From: Amia ocellicauda
Taxonomy: Eukaryota; Chordata; Actinopteri; Amiiformes; Amiidae
Reading direction: 5' to 3'
Length of the DNA stretch: 64,000 nt
NCBI RefSeq assembly: GCF_036373705.1
Contig: NC_089850.1
Span: forward strand, 19,015,256-19,079,255
Part shown: piece after piece, positions 38,601 to 50,900 of the stretch
How positions within the stretch are numbered: the first letter of the stretch is position 1
How the letters are laid out: every line of letters starts with the position of its first letter
The notes under the pieces: model-generated
Database searches by the model: none
What the model saw: only the letters and a program-made list of their open reading frames with translations
What the model was told of the DNA's origin: nothing
Translations under genes and position numbers: made by a program

Positions 38601-40002
38601 AGTGTAATTTTAAAGGGAATTCCGTCCAGCCAGTGTTAAAACATTGTACTCAGATAAAAGCTTAATTGACATTTGAAGTCCTGTTGGCGAGAGAACCTCA
38701 AATTTTTAATTTAAGTGGAGCTAATTTTGCTCCTGGGGCAAACCTGAGCACAATCAACTTCACTGTGTCAGTACAGCAGCAGAGATCACACCCATTAGCC
38801 ACTGCCCAGGGACACGAATACTGTGCACAGTAGATTTAAACCTCCTCTCAGGCTGCAGATCAGTTTTCTGAGGAGCACGTTCTGCCGCAAGGTGCTGCAT
38901 CCCCGCCACGATTTAGACTTCAAACGGTGGGGGAATGTTCTCAAGATGTTCGAGTGTGTCACGGCAGTTACAACCAGGGACGTGAAGGAGACCTCAAGTG
39001 AAGAGAAGCCACACAGATGCAGAGTAATGGGGTGTGGAGAAGGTTTGCCCTTATCAAAGCACTCAAGGACTGAAGCGTCGCTGACCCCCGGCTTATCACC
39101 AGTGCTACACTCTGTGACACTGCCCACTGTGGGGAATCTGGTGACAAACAGTCATTTATTTTTTTAATTGCTCAAACTGGCAATTCACAGATACTATTCA
39201 TGCCTTTTTCCCATTCTCCAGTATCCAGTACTGTTTCTCTGCATAAACTGTTCCTTTTTTTTGTATTGTTTTGTATAGACAGTCAGAATGTTTGATAGCA
39301 CTGTTCACCAAACTTTACAACCTTACAACTGTTGTATTTTTTAATATCGGCATCATCTTAATACATAGATAGTTAGATAGATAGATACACAGATGCATAT
39401 ATACAACTACATAACAGAACGGCACTGTAAACATGACAAACCTCAAAACTGTGTAGCACTGGCTGGGTCATTACTGCGCGTCATTTACTGCACGAAGCCG
39501 ACTCTTTGCCGATAATGTATGAGCTGTATCTAATTTTTATTGTATACCGCTGCCCTGAAAAACATGTAGAAGGAGAACTGGCTGCAGAGGTTCCCACAGA
39601 ATGGGATGTTCCAGGCTGGGCCGACGCAATCGCTTGCTGATTTTTATGCCGGGGATTAGGAAGGCCTTTGTTGTGCACAGAGATGCACATTAGAGGCAAC
39701 ATCTGCACAACTGCGGTGGCATCTGCAGTTCGTTAGCAACATTAACTGAAGAGATTGCAACAGAGGAGGCCACGGCGTCGTTACCGGATGATTAACTTGA
39801 GTGAGAAATAGGTAGAGCTTCGTTATCCAAGGGTGTGTGGCTGTGTGACACTTCTTCTCTGAAAGGAGTCAGTGACTGGACTTGCCCGCAGCCTGTAGCC
39901 CTGATGTCACGCACAAAGCACATTTTGTTTGTATAGTGTGTGTGAGAAAGTAGCTCATAGTGCTTTAGAGGCCAGTATTAAGGAGGCTTTTTAATGACTA
40001 AT

Positions 40003-40003
<1 letters not shown>

Positions 40004-40055
<52 letters not shown>

Positions 40056-40062
40056 CATAATC

Positions 40063-40100
<38 letters not shown>
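40004..40100. repeat. (AAT)n microsatellite
   Basis: About 32 AAT units with two CAT interruptions near 40054-40063. Confidence 0.98.
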
Positions 40101-41127
40101 TGCAGCTTCTGGAAATCTCAGCACTTGCCTTTCATGCACTTTCCTCTTGAGCTGATCTCCTCCCTTCCTCCCTTCCCCATGTCCTGATTAGATGAGTATC
40201 TTTAGCACTTTCTAAACACCTTACCGTCACTGCTTCTGTAATATTGATACCCATGCTGCCGGTTCTGCCCCTCCGCATGCACCAGGGATGGAGCTCTGTA
40301 TTATATTTTGCACGTATTTCAGCTCATATGCACCACAATGTATGCTTATCTTACTCTAGTTTGTACCTATTGCGTTGACTGAATTGTGTAATGCTTGGAA
40401 AGATGCTTCTTGTGCCAACTGTAAGTCTCTCTGGGTAATAGTGCCTAGACTGGACAGGCTGGAGTCCTGGGGTGAGGAAGAAGACTGACTGATTGTGCTC
40501 TGTGCTTTGTACCAGATATCTTGAAGTTCAGGGAAAAACAGCAAGCAGAGCTAAAATGCTTGTGGTTGACGAGTCTTCCCAAATGGTCTGGGATGCACTA
40601 CAAACAACACAACAAGCCAACAAACACAAACCAACCCATCCCTTTCTGACTCTGAAGCAGCTTGTGAAATATCAGTTGAACTGCAAAAGCTTATCCGCTA
40701 CCGTGTACATTTTATTTTCTTTCCTGGCAGATTACTTTATTATTTAGATTAAAATGAAGTTTAATTTAAAAGACAATAATTGGTTATGATTGTAATAAGA
40801 CTCCTTGTTTTTTTTTCTTATACGGAACTGAAACTTAATTAATGACATTCATTATTTCAGAGTTTGGCTGTGCTCCAGCAGGTTTTTTTTGTATTATTAT
40901 TATTATTATTATTATTTAGCAGATCTCTTTATACAATCTGAATTAATTAGTATTTGTGATACTACTGCTTGTTTCCAGTCCTATTGCACTCTGCCATCTT
41001 GTGGCAACATTTTGAAAGTGGAGAGAGAAAAAAAGTGTCCAGATGGAAGGACATTGAAGACAAACTTGGAGTGACAGAAAGAAAATGAGTAAATAAGACA
41101 GTGTTTAAGTATAGGGAATAGGGTGGA

Positions 41128-41128
<1 letters not shown>

Positions 41129-41165
<37 letters not shown>
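41129..41165. repeat. (ATT)n microsatellite
   Basis: About twelve ATT units. A shorter tract lies at 40892-40917. Confidence 0.95.
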
Positions 41166-41166
<1 letters not shown>

Positions 41167-41521
41167 AGATTTAGTATAATTTAAACGTCACATTTAGGAT
41201 CAGAAGCTCGAAGAAGCATTAAAAAAGGAACACAAAGTATTTTGTTAACAAAGTCATTTGTTAACAACACAAACATATTTTTTAAAAGCCTCTATATTAT
41301 TACATAGTTGGTGCAATTATGGAATTCTGATAAGTGTAATACTTATAGCTTTAAATAATAATAATTATTAAAACAAACAAATTATATCCTTTGTATCAGA
41401 TATATACATTTACAGTTCCCAGACTATAGGTCCTGTGACCTCAGGCCTCTGTGCGCTTCTGCTTCATCATAGGATCACATGGCAAGTCAAGTGACTGCTT
41501 CAGCTTGGATTGGGTTCAAAT

Positions 41522-41523
<2 letters not shown>

Positions 41524-41568
<45 letters not shown>
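41524..41568. repeat. (CT)n microsatellite
   Basis: About 22 uninterrupted CT units. Confidence 0.98.
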
Positions 41569-41574
<6 letters not shown>

Positions 41575-42476
41575 GATGCAGCTATTCTCGAGCTGTTTAT
41601 GTCAGATGACTGACATTCATCTAAAAGATTGTAATACAACATCACGTTATGTATCCAAAAAAAAGTGCACAGCTTCTTCCCTGTTTGTGTTTGTTGTGTT
41701 TGTTTTGTCTGTTTGTTCTGGCTTAAACTGGCTTTACCAGCAGACAAAGCAAGCTTCAGCACAGTAAAACTACGATCTTCAGACAGCTTTAAAAATACTA
41801 CAATATTTAAGAGAGATTGATTTTTCAGTACAGCAACAGTCAAGAAATAAAACACAGAGCTTTTTTCTTTTACTATTCCCATAGGAAAGGGTCTTAATTT
41901 CAGTATTTAGTGATCCATCAATGTGTTCCTATGTAGTATCATTTGTAATGTAACACAAAAATCTGCTGTTTAAGATATTTGACCCTGGAGCCAGTGTAAT
42001 GACTATGCAGTTATGGCTAGTCCTTATAAACAAACTCAAATCACACACACAAAGACAATGCAAATACAACATCTATTTATTTTTTTCCATGATACAACTC
42101 ACATAGTCATAAGGGATGACAAATTACCCATCCTACCCTACGTTAAACCGGCAGTGCTCTGTACAGCTCTGTAAAGTGCTCTGTGGCAGTGTCAGGACAG
42201 AGAAACTCTGCATGTCAGATATAACAGTGACACTCTAATCCAATTGTGGCTCATGTGGTTCAGCATTTCACTGCCACAAGATTGGTAATCCTGAAGTTTT
42301 CTCATACAGGCAGCCAAATCTGTATGGCAGTCAAACTCCAATGTCTAAAACTACTGTGCAGTTTATAATAATATATCATAATTATAATAAATGTACCCAT
42401 CAATAACTGCTCTATTGCTTTATTGGTATTTTGGTGTTACAATAACATGCATTTGTGATGGAACTCAACTTGTATT

Positions 42477-42493
42477 ACTATTATTATTATATA

Positions 42494-42554
<61 letters not shown>

Positions 42555-42600
42555 TATAATATTATATATATTATTATATTATATTATATATATTATATAG
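42477..42600. repeat. (ATT)n and TA-rich low-complexity tract
   Basis: ATT units pass into an irregular TATA/ATATA tract. A telomere-like CCTAACCCTAACCCC follows at about 42619-42634. Confidence 0.9.
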
Positions 42601-43239
42601 TGCTCTATCCCTATCCCTTATCCTAACCCTAACCCCAAAGTGCTGTTTGTATACAAAATCACCCGTGAGAGGAGCAGCAAAACAGAGGTCAGAGGTCAGA
42701 GGTCATACACCCTGTCAGGGGACACACAGAGGGGCCAGAGCTAATCTTTTGTAAGACTTGCTGCTTCTGAAGGTTAAAGAACTTTTCCCTTTTCATGGAG
42801 TTAATGTACTTAAGAGCCCAAGGGCAAATGGTTAGAAAATACATAATGGCATGTTTGTATTTGAAAACATTACAGCAGTTTATTGTTTGTTTGTTTCATT
42901 TTCCTTCCCCTTGATGGGGGTAAAGTATTTTCATTAAATCATCATGCAAAGCAATAAAAGTAAAACACAAAACCTTCAATTTTCCACAGAGTCTAACATG
43001 CGAACCCAACATGGAGCCTCTAGTCACCTAAATTGGATTTTGTTGTGTGTTTAAAGTTCCCCTCTTGCTGTCTATGTCCAAGATCCCTCTGTTTCCAACT
43101 ACTTCATGAAATTGATATCCCATAGTCCACTGTTCAGTAGCCAGTCCTGTTTGGTTGGCATCTCTTTTCTTTCTTGGCTCATCTTTTATTTCAGACCCCA
43201 TGTCTCCTCCTTGAGACCATTTCCACGAGTCTGTTGCAT

Positions 43240-43281
43240 TTATTTGTCTTGGACTGGCTGTGATTTGTATATACTTAACAT
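43240..43281 (-). other. Possible adaptor terminal coding segment
   Basis: Acceptor TTTTCATTTGTAG at 43282. In the phase left by the previous exon it reads MLSIYKSQPVQDK and then TAA. An AATAAA on the minus strand near 42874-42879 could end the transcript. In another frame the same exon stays open for about 83 codons (to 43028), so an extra upstream exon would change the ending. Confidence 0.4.
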
Positions 43282-44843
43282 CTACAAATGAAATAAAATG
43301 AAGAAATACATTTTCTTGCTCGATCAATTTTCCCCGGAGTCCTGCACGTCGAACATTGCCTGACTTTGACGACATCAGATGTCTGTGGGTGGGTTTATTT
43401 TCAATGTGCTTATCCAATAACTAGTCACGACACAGCTTCTCCGCAGTATTTGTCAATGTGTCTATTTCACCTTTTCCATGTGTGAACTATTATACTGGCA
43501 TTAATTAATCAAATAATAATATTCTCTTGTGTCTTGACAATAAAAACAAATAAACATAACATTTACTAATTTTAGAGTTTATTTTTAACTTGTGAAAGAC
43601 ATATATATATATATATATATATATACACTCACCTAAAGGATTATTAGGAACACCTGTTCAATTTCTCATTAATGCAATTATCTAACCAACCAATCACATG
43701 GCAGTTGCTTCAATGCATTTAGGGGTGTGGTCCTGGTCAAGACAATCTCCTGAACTCCAAACTGAATGTCTGAATGGGAAAGAAAGGTGATTTAAGCAAT
43801 TTTGAGCGTGGCATGGTTGTTGGTGCCAGACGGGCCGGTCTGAGTATTTCACAATCTGCTCAGTTACTGGGATTTTCACGCACAACCATTTCTAGGGTTT
43901 ACAAAGAATGGTGTGAAAAGGGAAAAACATCCAGTATGCGGCAGTCCTGTGGGCGAAAATGCCTTGTTGATGCTAGAGGTCAGAGGAGAATGGGCCGACT
44001 GATTCAAGCTGATAGAAGAGCAACTTTGACTGAAATAACCACTCGTTACAACCGAGGTATGCAGCAAAGCATTTGTGAAGCCACAACACGTACAACCTTG
44101 AGGCGGATGGGCTACAAAAGCAGAAGACCCCACCGGGTACCACTCATCTCCACTACAAATAGGAAAAGGAGGCTACAATTTGCACAAGCTCACCAAAATT
44201 GGACAGTTGAAGACTGGAAAAATGTTGCCTGGTCTGATGAGTCTCGATTTCTGTTGAGACATTCAGATGGTAGAGTCAGAATTTGGCGTAAACAGAATGA
44301 GAACATGGATCCATCATGCCTTGTTACCACTGTGCAGGCTGGTGGTGGTGGTGTAATGGTGTGGGGGATGTTTTCTTGGCACACTTTAGGCCCCTTAGTG
44401 CCAATTGGGCATCGTTTAAATGCCACGGCCTACCTGAGCATTGTTTCTGACCATGTCCATCCCTTTATGACCACCATGTACCCATCCTCTGATGGCTACT
44501 TCCAGCAGGATAATGCACCATGTCACAAAGGTTGAATCATTTCAAATTGGTTTCTTGAACATGACAATGAGTTCACTGTACTAAACTGGCCCCCACAGTC
44601 ACCAGATCTCAACCCAATAGAGCATCTTTGGGATGTGGTGGAACGGGAGCTTCGTGCCCTAGATGTGCATCCCACAAATCTCCATCAACTGCAAGAAGCT
44701 ATCCTATCAATATGGGCCAACATTTCTAAAGAATGCTTTCAGCACCTTGTTGAATCAATGCCACGTAGAATTAAGGCAGTTCTGAAGGCGAAAGGGGGTC
44801 AAACACAGTATTAGTATGGTGTTCCTAATAATCCTTTAGGTGA

Positions 44844-44902
<59 letters not shown>

Positions 44903-47900
44903 CATACATACATGATACTGGAGAGTGAAGTCTGAGTTTTCCTAGAAGAGGTACAAGGTGAATACCAAGACTAGCGCTTTCTACCAACTACTTCTGGCCG
45001 TTCCTGCTCTGGAGAGACTGTATCTCTTGTAGAAAGCAGGAAGTGTGTTCATCTAATTCTCCAGACTCAACTGTGAGGTTCTCCTGCCAACGTGAACACG
45101 ACAGGAGCTGAACTTGTGTAGCCATCTGGGCAGAGGAGCCTCTCCTCTTTTACCCACTCACCTGCTGCAGCCCCAGAGACTTGTCAAACCTCTTCTCTGG
45201 TAGCGGTGGCGAGAGATCTTCCTCTGCCTCTGCTTCTTCTGTGGGAGGGTTGGCTGGCTCCTCAGGGGAGTCCTTCACCTTGACCGAGCTCTTATTCTTT
45301 CTGCTGATCTTGGCATATAAGCTGACCAAGTGTGCCCCGCCCATGGGTAATTCCTCTAACACCAAGCCAGACCGCGTCTGAATCTCATGTCGATCCAAGG
45401 CTGCTGCTTCCCCTGGGTCTGGACTCAGGTCCGCAGGGGACGGGAGCTCTTCAGACTCCCTCAGCTCCTCCACCGTATGGTATTCTGGGTCCTCGTGCTC
45501 AAAGTCCTCCTCGAAATAGGGGGCAGATGGCAGGCAGAATTGCGGCGAAGTCCCTTGGGGTAATGGCGGGAGCTGGTGGCCCTCTGCTGCATCTGTGAGC
45601 TCAGAGATGGTCTCGTAGGTGTTGGTGCTGCTGCGCTTCTCCAGGAAAGGACGAGTCCTCCAGTTGTCCGTTCCGGAAAATGCTGTGTCCATACAGGGGC
45701 TTGTCACCGGAGTAGTGATTTCAATTGTGGGAACCGCGACACTTCCTCCTGAAGTGGTTTGAGATGCTGGGATTGGTGGAAGCCCACTGCGAATCATCTC
45801 TTCTGTCCGCACGCCCAAGGTTTTCTTCTGATTGGTGAATTCTGCATTTGTATCTGTAGCAGAAAACAAGAAAGCCAACAAGTGGTTTAGCAGAGACAAA
45901 ACATTTGGTAATGGTTTCTGTGTCTGATTTCTTTTTCCACGTTCAGAGTGGAAGTGTGTCCTGATCTGTGGATCCCCAGTTAATCCATTTGTTTGAATCA
46001 CTGAAAACACAAAAATAAGTCTAAGCTCTGGTTCTAGTTCTTTTATTAAAAAAAAATAAAAATAATGGACACTTACTGAGCATTAGGAATATTCTGTGTT
46101 CTTAAATACATTTTACGTCTACCCTTTCTACTGCTGCTCCTGCGCCTTTGAGTAAACATCCACATATTCTCACTGACCTGTCGAATCTGCCGAGGTTATT
46201 TGCACACGGCCAGGGTTGGATGATACCCTCAGGACTCACTTGACCTCACATCTCGTTTAACCTGGAGCACCTAACCTCACTAGAGGAAAAATTAAACCTT
46301 TGCTAATTTTTTGTTAAATGTGGTGGAAAATTGGCTGATTTGTTATATATGTGCTGCTATTACAGAATGGATGAGTATTACAGGGGTGTTTCCATGAAGA
46401 AATAAATTGAACACTTGTATAAATGATGTAGAATACTAACATTGCTCTATAAAGTACAGAAAAGTCATGCCATTTAAAAACATGTTCTGACACTGTCCAC
46501 CACCAGAGGCCATCATCGCCTGAGTTTTAATCAGTCACTCTACATTCCTTTACACTCTGTGCACCCACTCTTCACTCTCTGCTCTCATTCGTCACTTACT
46601 TCAGCCACGGTTACCTGCTTCACTATTTAAATCCCCTGGTCACTTCCTTCTACGCTGTGTCTTGTATTCCTATGGATTCTTTTCAAAGCTCTTCTTTGTG
46701 CGTCTTCCTGGTTTTGATCACTTCTTTGTCTCTACGACCACCCTCTCCTGGATTACCCCTTGCCTGCTTCTCCGACCACGGTCTCCTGGATTTTCCATAT
46801 TATCTTGTTCGCCCTGTGATTGACCTACCGCCTTGCCTTATTGAATTCGAGTACTGGACTGTCCTTATTGCCCTGTTTACCAGCCCAATATCCTCACCCA
46901 TTCCTGGACTTCCCTAACACTCTGCACCTGGGATCCTTCCCTTGGCCACCGGTACGTGACACATATACCCTGTAGAACTAAATTGTCTTGCATTTCTGGA
47001 ATGTTGCTACAACTTAATGTCTTTCAGGATCAAATCCTAAACATTGTGTACGTGCGGAGACAGGGTTAGGTCCGCCACTACCAAGCCACAACCTTACAGC
47101 AGCGTTCTGAAATGCTGTGGCAAGGTTGTGCAATGGATGGACTACTTTATGTGCAGGGAAAGCCCTCCTTAGTCACTTTTATAAACTTCCAAAGCCTTAC
47201 TCGAGGAATTTGTAAGTATGGGTGCCGAGCTGCTGCCTGTGTCTATGACTGGCTTGACTTGCTGATTGACAGTTCCTAAGTGGCTCCTCCAGGGTTGGAC
47301 ATAGAGTTGGTCTTGGCCGTTGGACAGCTGGGAACTGACTTCCACCTGGACAGGACGCAGTGCTGGAGTAAGACAACAGAAAAAAACAATGGAAACAACA
47401 GCTGGTTAGCAAAACCAGAACAACTGACTTGAAAATTGTATCAAAGGGCTGCTCTTCAAAATGATAAATAATTGTTTGCTAATGACTATATAAAAGATGT
47501 GGTTGTTTTGTTGAACTCTTAAACACTGAGGAGGTCTCCTTGAGTGGAAACGTCAGTTTAGGATTTTTTGTTGTTGTAATTTTTAATACGCTGGAGTAAG
47601 GACATTGATAACAAAATTGTGAATTGCGTGCCAACTGGATGTTGTATGATATTATTTTATATCAAAAAGCAATGCTTAAGGTTATTCTACAAATCTATAC
47701 ATTTAATTTTGCACTTCTATACATTACATGTCTGCTGCAACGTCTATTGTATTTTTACCTACTATTACTAAATATAACCTGCCAATTCCCATTTAATGTT
47801 GGCATCGGCGCACTCCATCCTGTTTGTGGATCTGATTCAGAGCTCGTGTCTAAGCAGAGCAGCCAAGAAATCTCTAGCAAGCAGGGCTCTTACCAATCTC

Positions 47901-50900
47901 GTCCTTTAAAATCCCATTCAGGTCTGGGTTTGTTCTGGGTCCAACATCCTCCAGTTTAGTCTGTGGGGCAGAAACACACATTACCTAGCATCGTCACTGT
48001 CATAGGTCAGTGGTGAGAGGATCCGTTCTGGTGTAGGACAGCTTTCAGCGTTTCATTTCACTCTTATCTCCCTAATTAGACTAATACTTGGGCCTAATGG
48101 AACAAGTCTGAAAGCAGTTCCCAGCGTTGATGATTCAGATGATTCAAAGCTAGGATAAACACCCCTTCACAGTATCACGGGCTTAAAACATTTACCAAAC
48201 ATATCAACACTTATCATAAACGTCTACACAATACCTGAAACAAATGTAACTTTCAAGCCAATAAAGCCTGTTCAAGCCTGCCTTGGTATAGCTGATGACC
48301 TACACCTTTCTTTTTAGCAGGGTTAGAAATGGCCACCAGTAGGAATATGAATGTTCCTCCATTTTATTTTAGGGCCTGAGGTCCAGCACATGAATGTTTT
48401 CTCAACCATGACCATCAGCCCATGGTTGATGTCCAGTTCTCTCTGAAGCCCCAAATCTGGAAAATTTTAATTACAAATACTACACTAATATGTAAATGGG
48501 TCTATTTCAGGAGATTCCTGTGAAATGTCTCATGCAGCTGTTTGGAACATTCGGGTGGGGGAGGGGGTGAGAACGTACCACTCTCACCAGCTGAGACGAT
48601 AACCTTTCATCTCCAAGGCTGTCCTGAAGCTGAAAGGAATGGCTGAAAGAAGTACAGAAAGAAGACAGTCTAAGTCAGTGGTTCTCAACACTGGTCCTGG
48701 GGATGTTTTGTTCCTACTGAGCTCTTAATTACTTAATTAAATTCCTAATTGAATTAATAATGTGTGTCATTTTGTTTTTTTATAGTAACAAAACATTTGA
48801 GAATCAGTTTCTTACAGCATTTTATATTTAACTTGACATCTCCAATGGTCATAATAATCAAAAAGCTGTAATCAGGCATAATATGAGTTCAATGATGTGA
48901 TAGATAGATTGGCTGAAATAAAGTCCACCAGGGCTGAGTACCACTGGTCTAAGTCTGAAACTTGGTAAATTCCACCCTGGTAATATTCCACAGATTACAA
49001 GTACAGTCTCCCTAAATGCTCTTGAGTGGTGAGCTGATTCACAGAAAATGGACATGGTTGGCTGAGGGCAGGGTGTCCCTGGTATCAATCGCACAACAAA
49101 AGGTTGGTGTTGGTGAGGAGCTGGTCTGTCTATCAGTCTTGTATCAATAGCATATAAAAAGCTATTGATAAAGATTAGTAAAGGGATAGCCTGTCTAACA
49201 TGCTGTTGGGAGGGGTGTGAGTTAATCACCTCCGAGAGGCTTTGGTGGTTACTGCTGAAGGTGGAGTTGGATGGGTTCAACTAATAAAAGACAGACTTGT
49301 TCATCATGTCTTTGTATCAGTTTTGCCTTGCTGTACTCAGTATACCTGTACACTGTGATCTATGTTCTTGTAATAAATCACATTTAACCTGAATTGTCTT
49401 AGTTCAAGTCACAAATCAAGATTCCACCTGCAATCCCATAATTCCTGAATTATTATTATTATTAACAGCAGTTAACACTTTGGAAGGAGAAAAATGTTGC
49501 TTATGTGCACATGGGAGATTGGTTTGTATTCTCTGTGTGCATTTGTTTGATATGTATTGGGATATTTTATCTTATGGGAGTAGCGTTTTCAATGTTCCAC
49601 CCCAAAGACCTTTGTGAGTCACAGACCTTTTCATGCTAAACACACAACTCTCCAAGTTTATATATAGACCCACGTTCTGCAGGGCTAAATAAACATTTCT
49701 CAGATTGTTAAACAAGACCAAGGTTGCTGCAGGGGAAGGAATTGCCTTCTAACGATTATACAAAAAATGTGTGTATGCGCTATGTCACTGTGAGAGGAAT
49801 TGCAATATAATGGAGCCAGAAATATTTCACATGTGTGAACGCAGGTGAAGTCTGTGCGTCAATAAACGAGGCCTTAGCAGTCTTTCATTGACCGAAAGGT
49901 GCAACTATGTGTGGCCACCGGTGGGGAAAGCAAAGGAGATGCATGATACTGGTCATGCAGACAAACAAACCAAAAAAAAAAAAAAAAAAGAAGAAGTGTG
50001 CGTTGTTTATTTATCACAGTGGATTGCGGACGCATACCATTGCACAGCTCTAAGAACCGGTTGGGATTGTGAAGTCAGGAATGTTCCTACTCTTTTCCCC
50101 TTCCTTCTCTCCTGCCTGTGTGGGCATTATCTAGTTCACTGGGCGTTTGAGATGTGCAGAGATAAGCACAAACGGGTTATTCCACTGTGGGGCTACAATG
50201 GAAAACATTTTAAGTTCAAACCTCTGCTACAGATGCCTGCCCTGTTGCTGAGGTATATGATCTGGATTTATTAGCTGAAGAAGAGGGCCAAGTCCAACTG
50301 TTTGAAAAAGCCTAAAATCTGAGCACAGATTCATGGGTCAGCATTTAATAATTTCAGAGAAGTGCAATGCAATTCTCACATCTTTTTAAATGGGTGTTTG
50401 CATTCAGTACCACAAAAACATGGTCTCTTTTAAATCTAGGATGCAGCCCTTTTTATTTGTTTGATCAGGCTAACAATCAATCAATTCAATCAATTTTTTT
50501 CTTAACTTAAAAAAATATCAGTGGATTGTGTAAAGCAGTGGTTCCCAACTTGAACGATGCTTTCATTGTGTGCCAGGATGACCAGCCCAGCAATGAGCAA
50601 GATAGACAGATTTGTCAAGTGGACAGGAATATCTGGATCCAGGGTCCATTTGACGAACCACAGAATATGAGTGAGAAAAATTAATGGACGAGTCTAGGGC
50701 AATCGGGGGCACAGCCTGAATAGAGACGTTTGTCTTGTTTACATAACACATAGTTTGTTACACATAACACATGATTACACCCTGGAACCATAGGGAATAT
50801 TTTTTTTTCCCTATACAGCAAAACTGTAACTCAGCATTCAAACTCTCTGTGTTTAGTCCAGGTTTTGCATCCTCTGCTCTGTTGCTGCTACGTCCTGATA

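Larger units (their letters stand above)
38620..43230. other. Intergenic, repeat-rich
   Basis: No confident gene. It is rich in trinucleotide and dinucleotide repeats, listed separately. One weak minus-strand candidate exon at 40367-40519 is described in findings. Confidence 0.5.

Noticed and set aside
41487..41882. 131-codon minus-strand open frame
   Set aside because: Its end is a run of Arg-Glu repeats from the (CT)n microsatellite, and the rest has no recognisable content.
42600..42640. Telomeric repeat array suggested by CCTAACCCTAACCCC
   Set aside because: Only about two units are present, next to other low-complexity sequence. It is too short for an interstitial telomere array.
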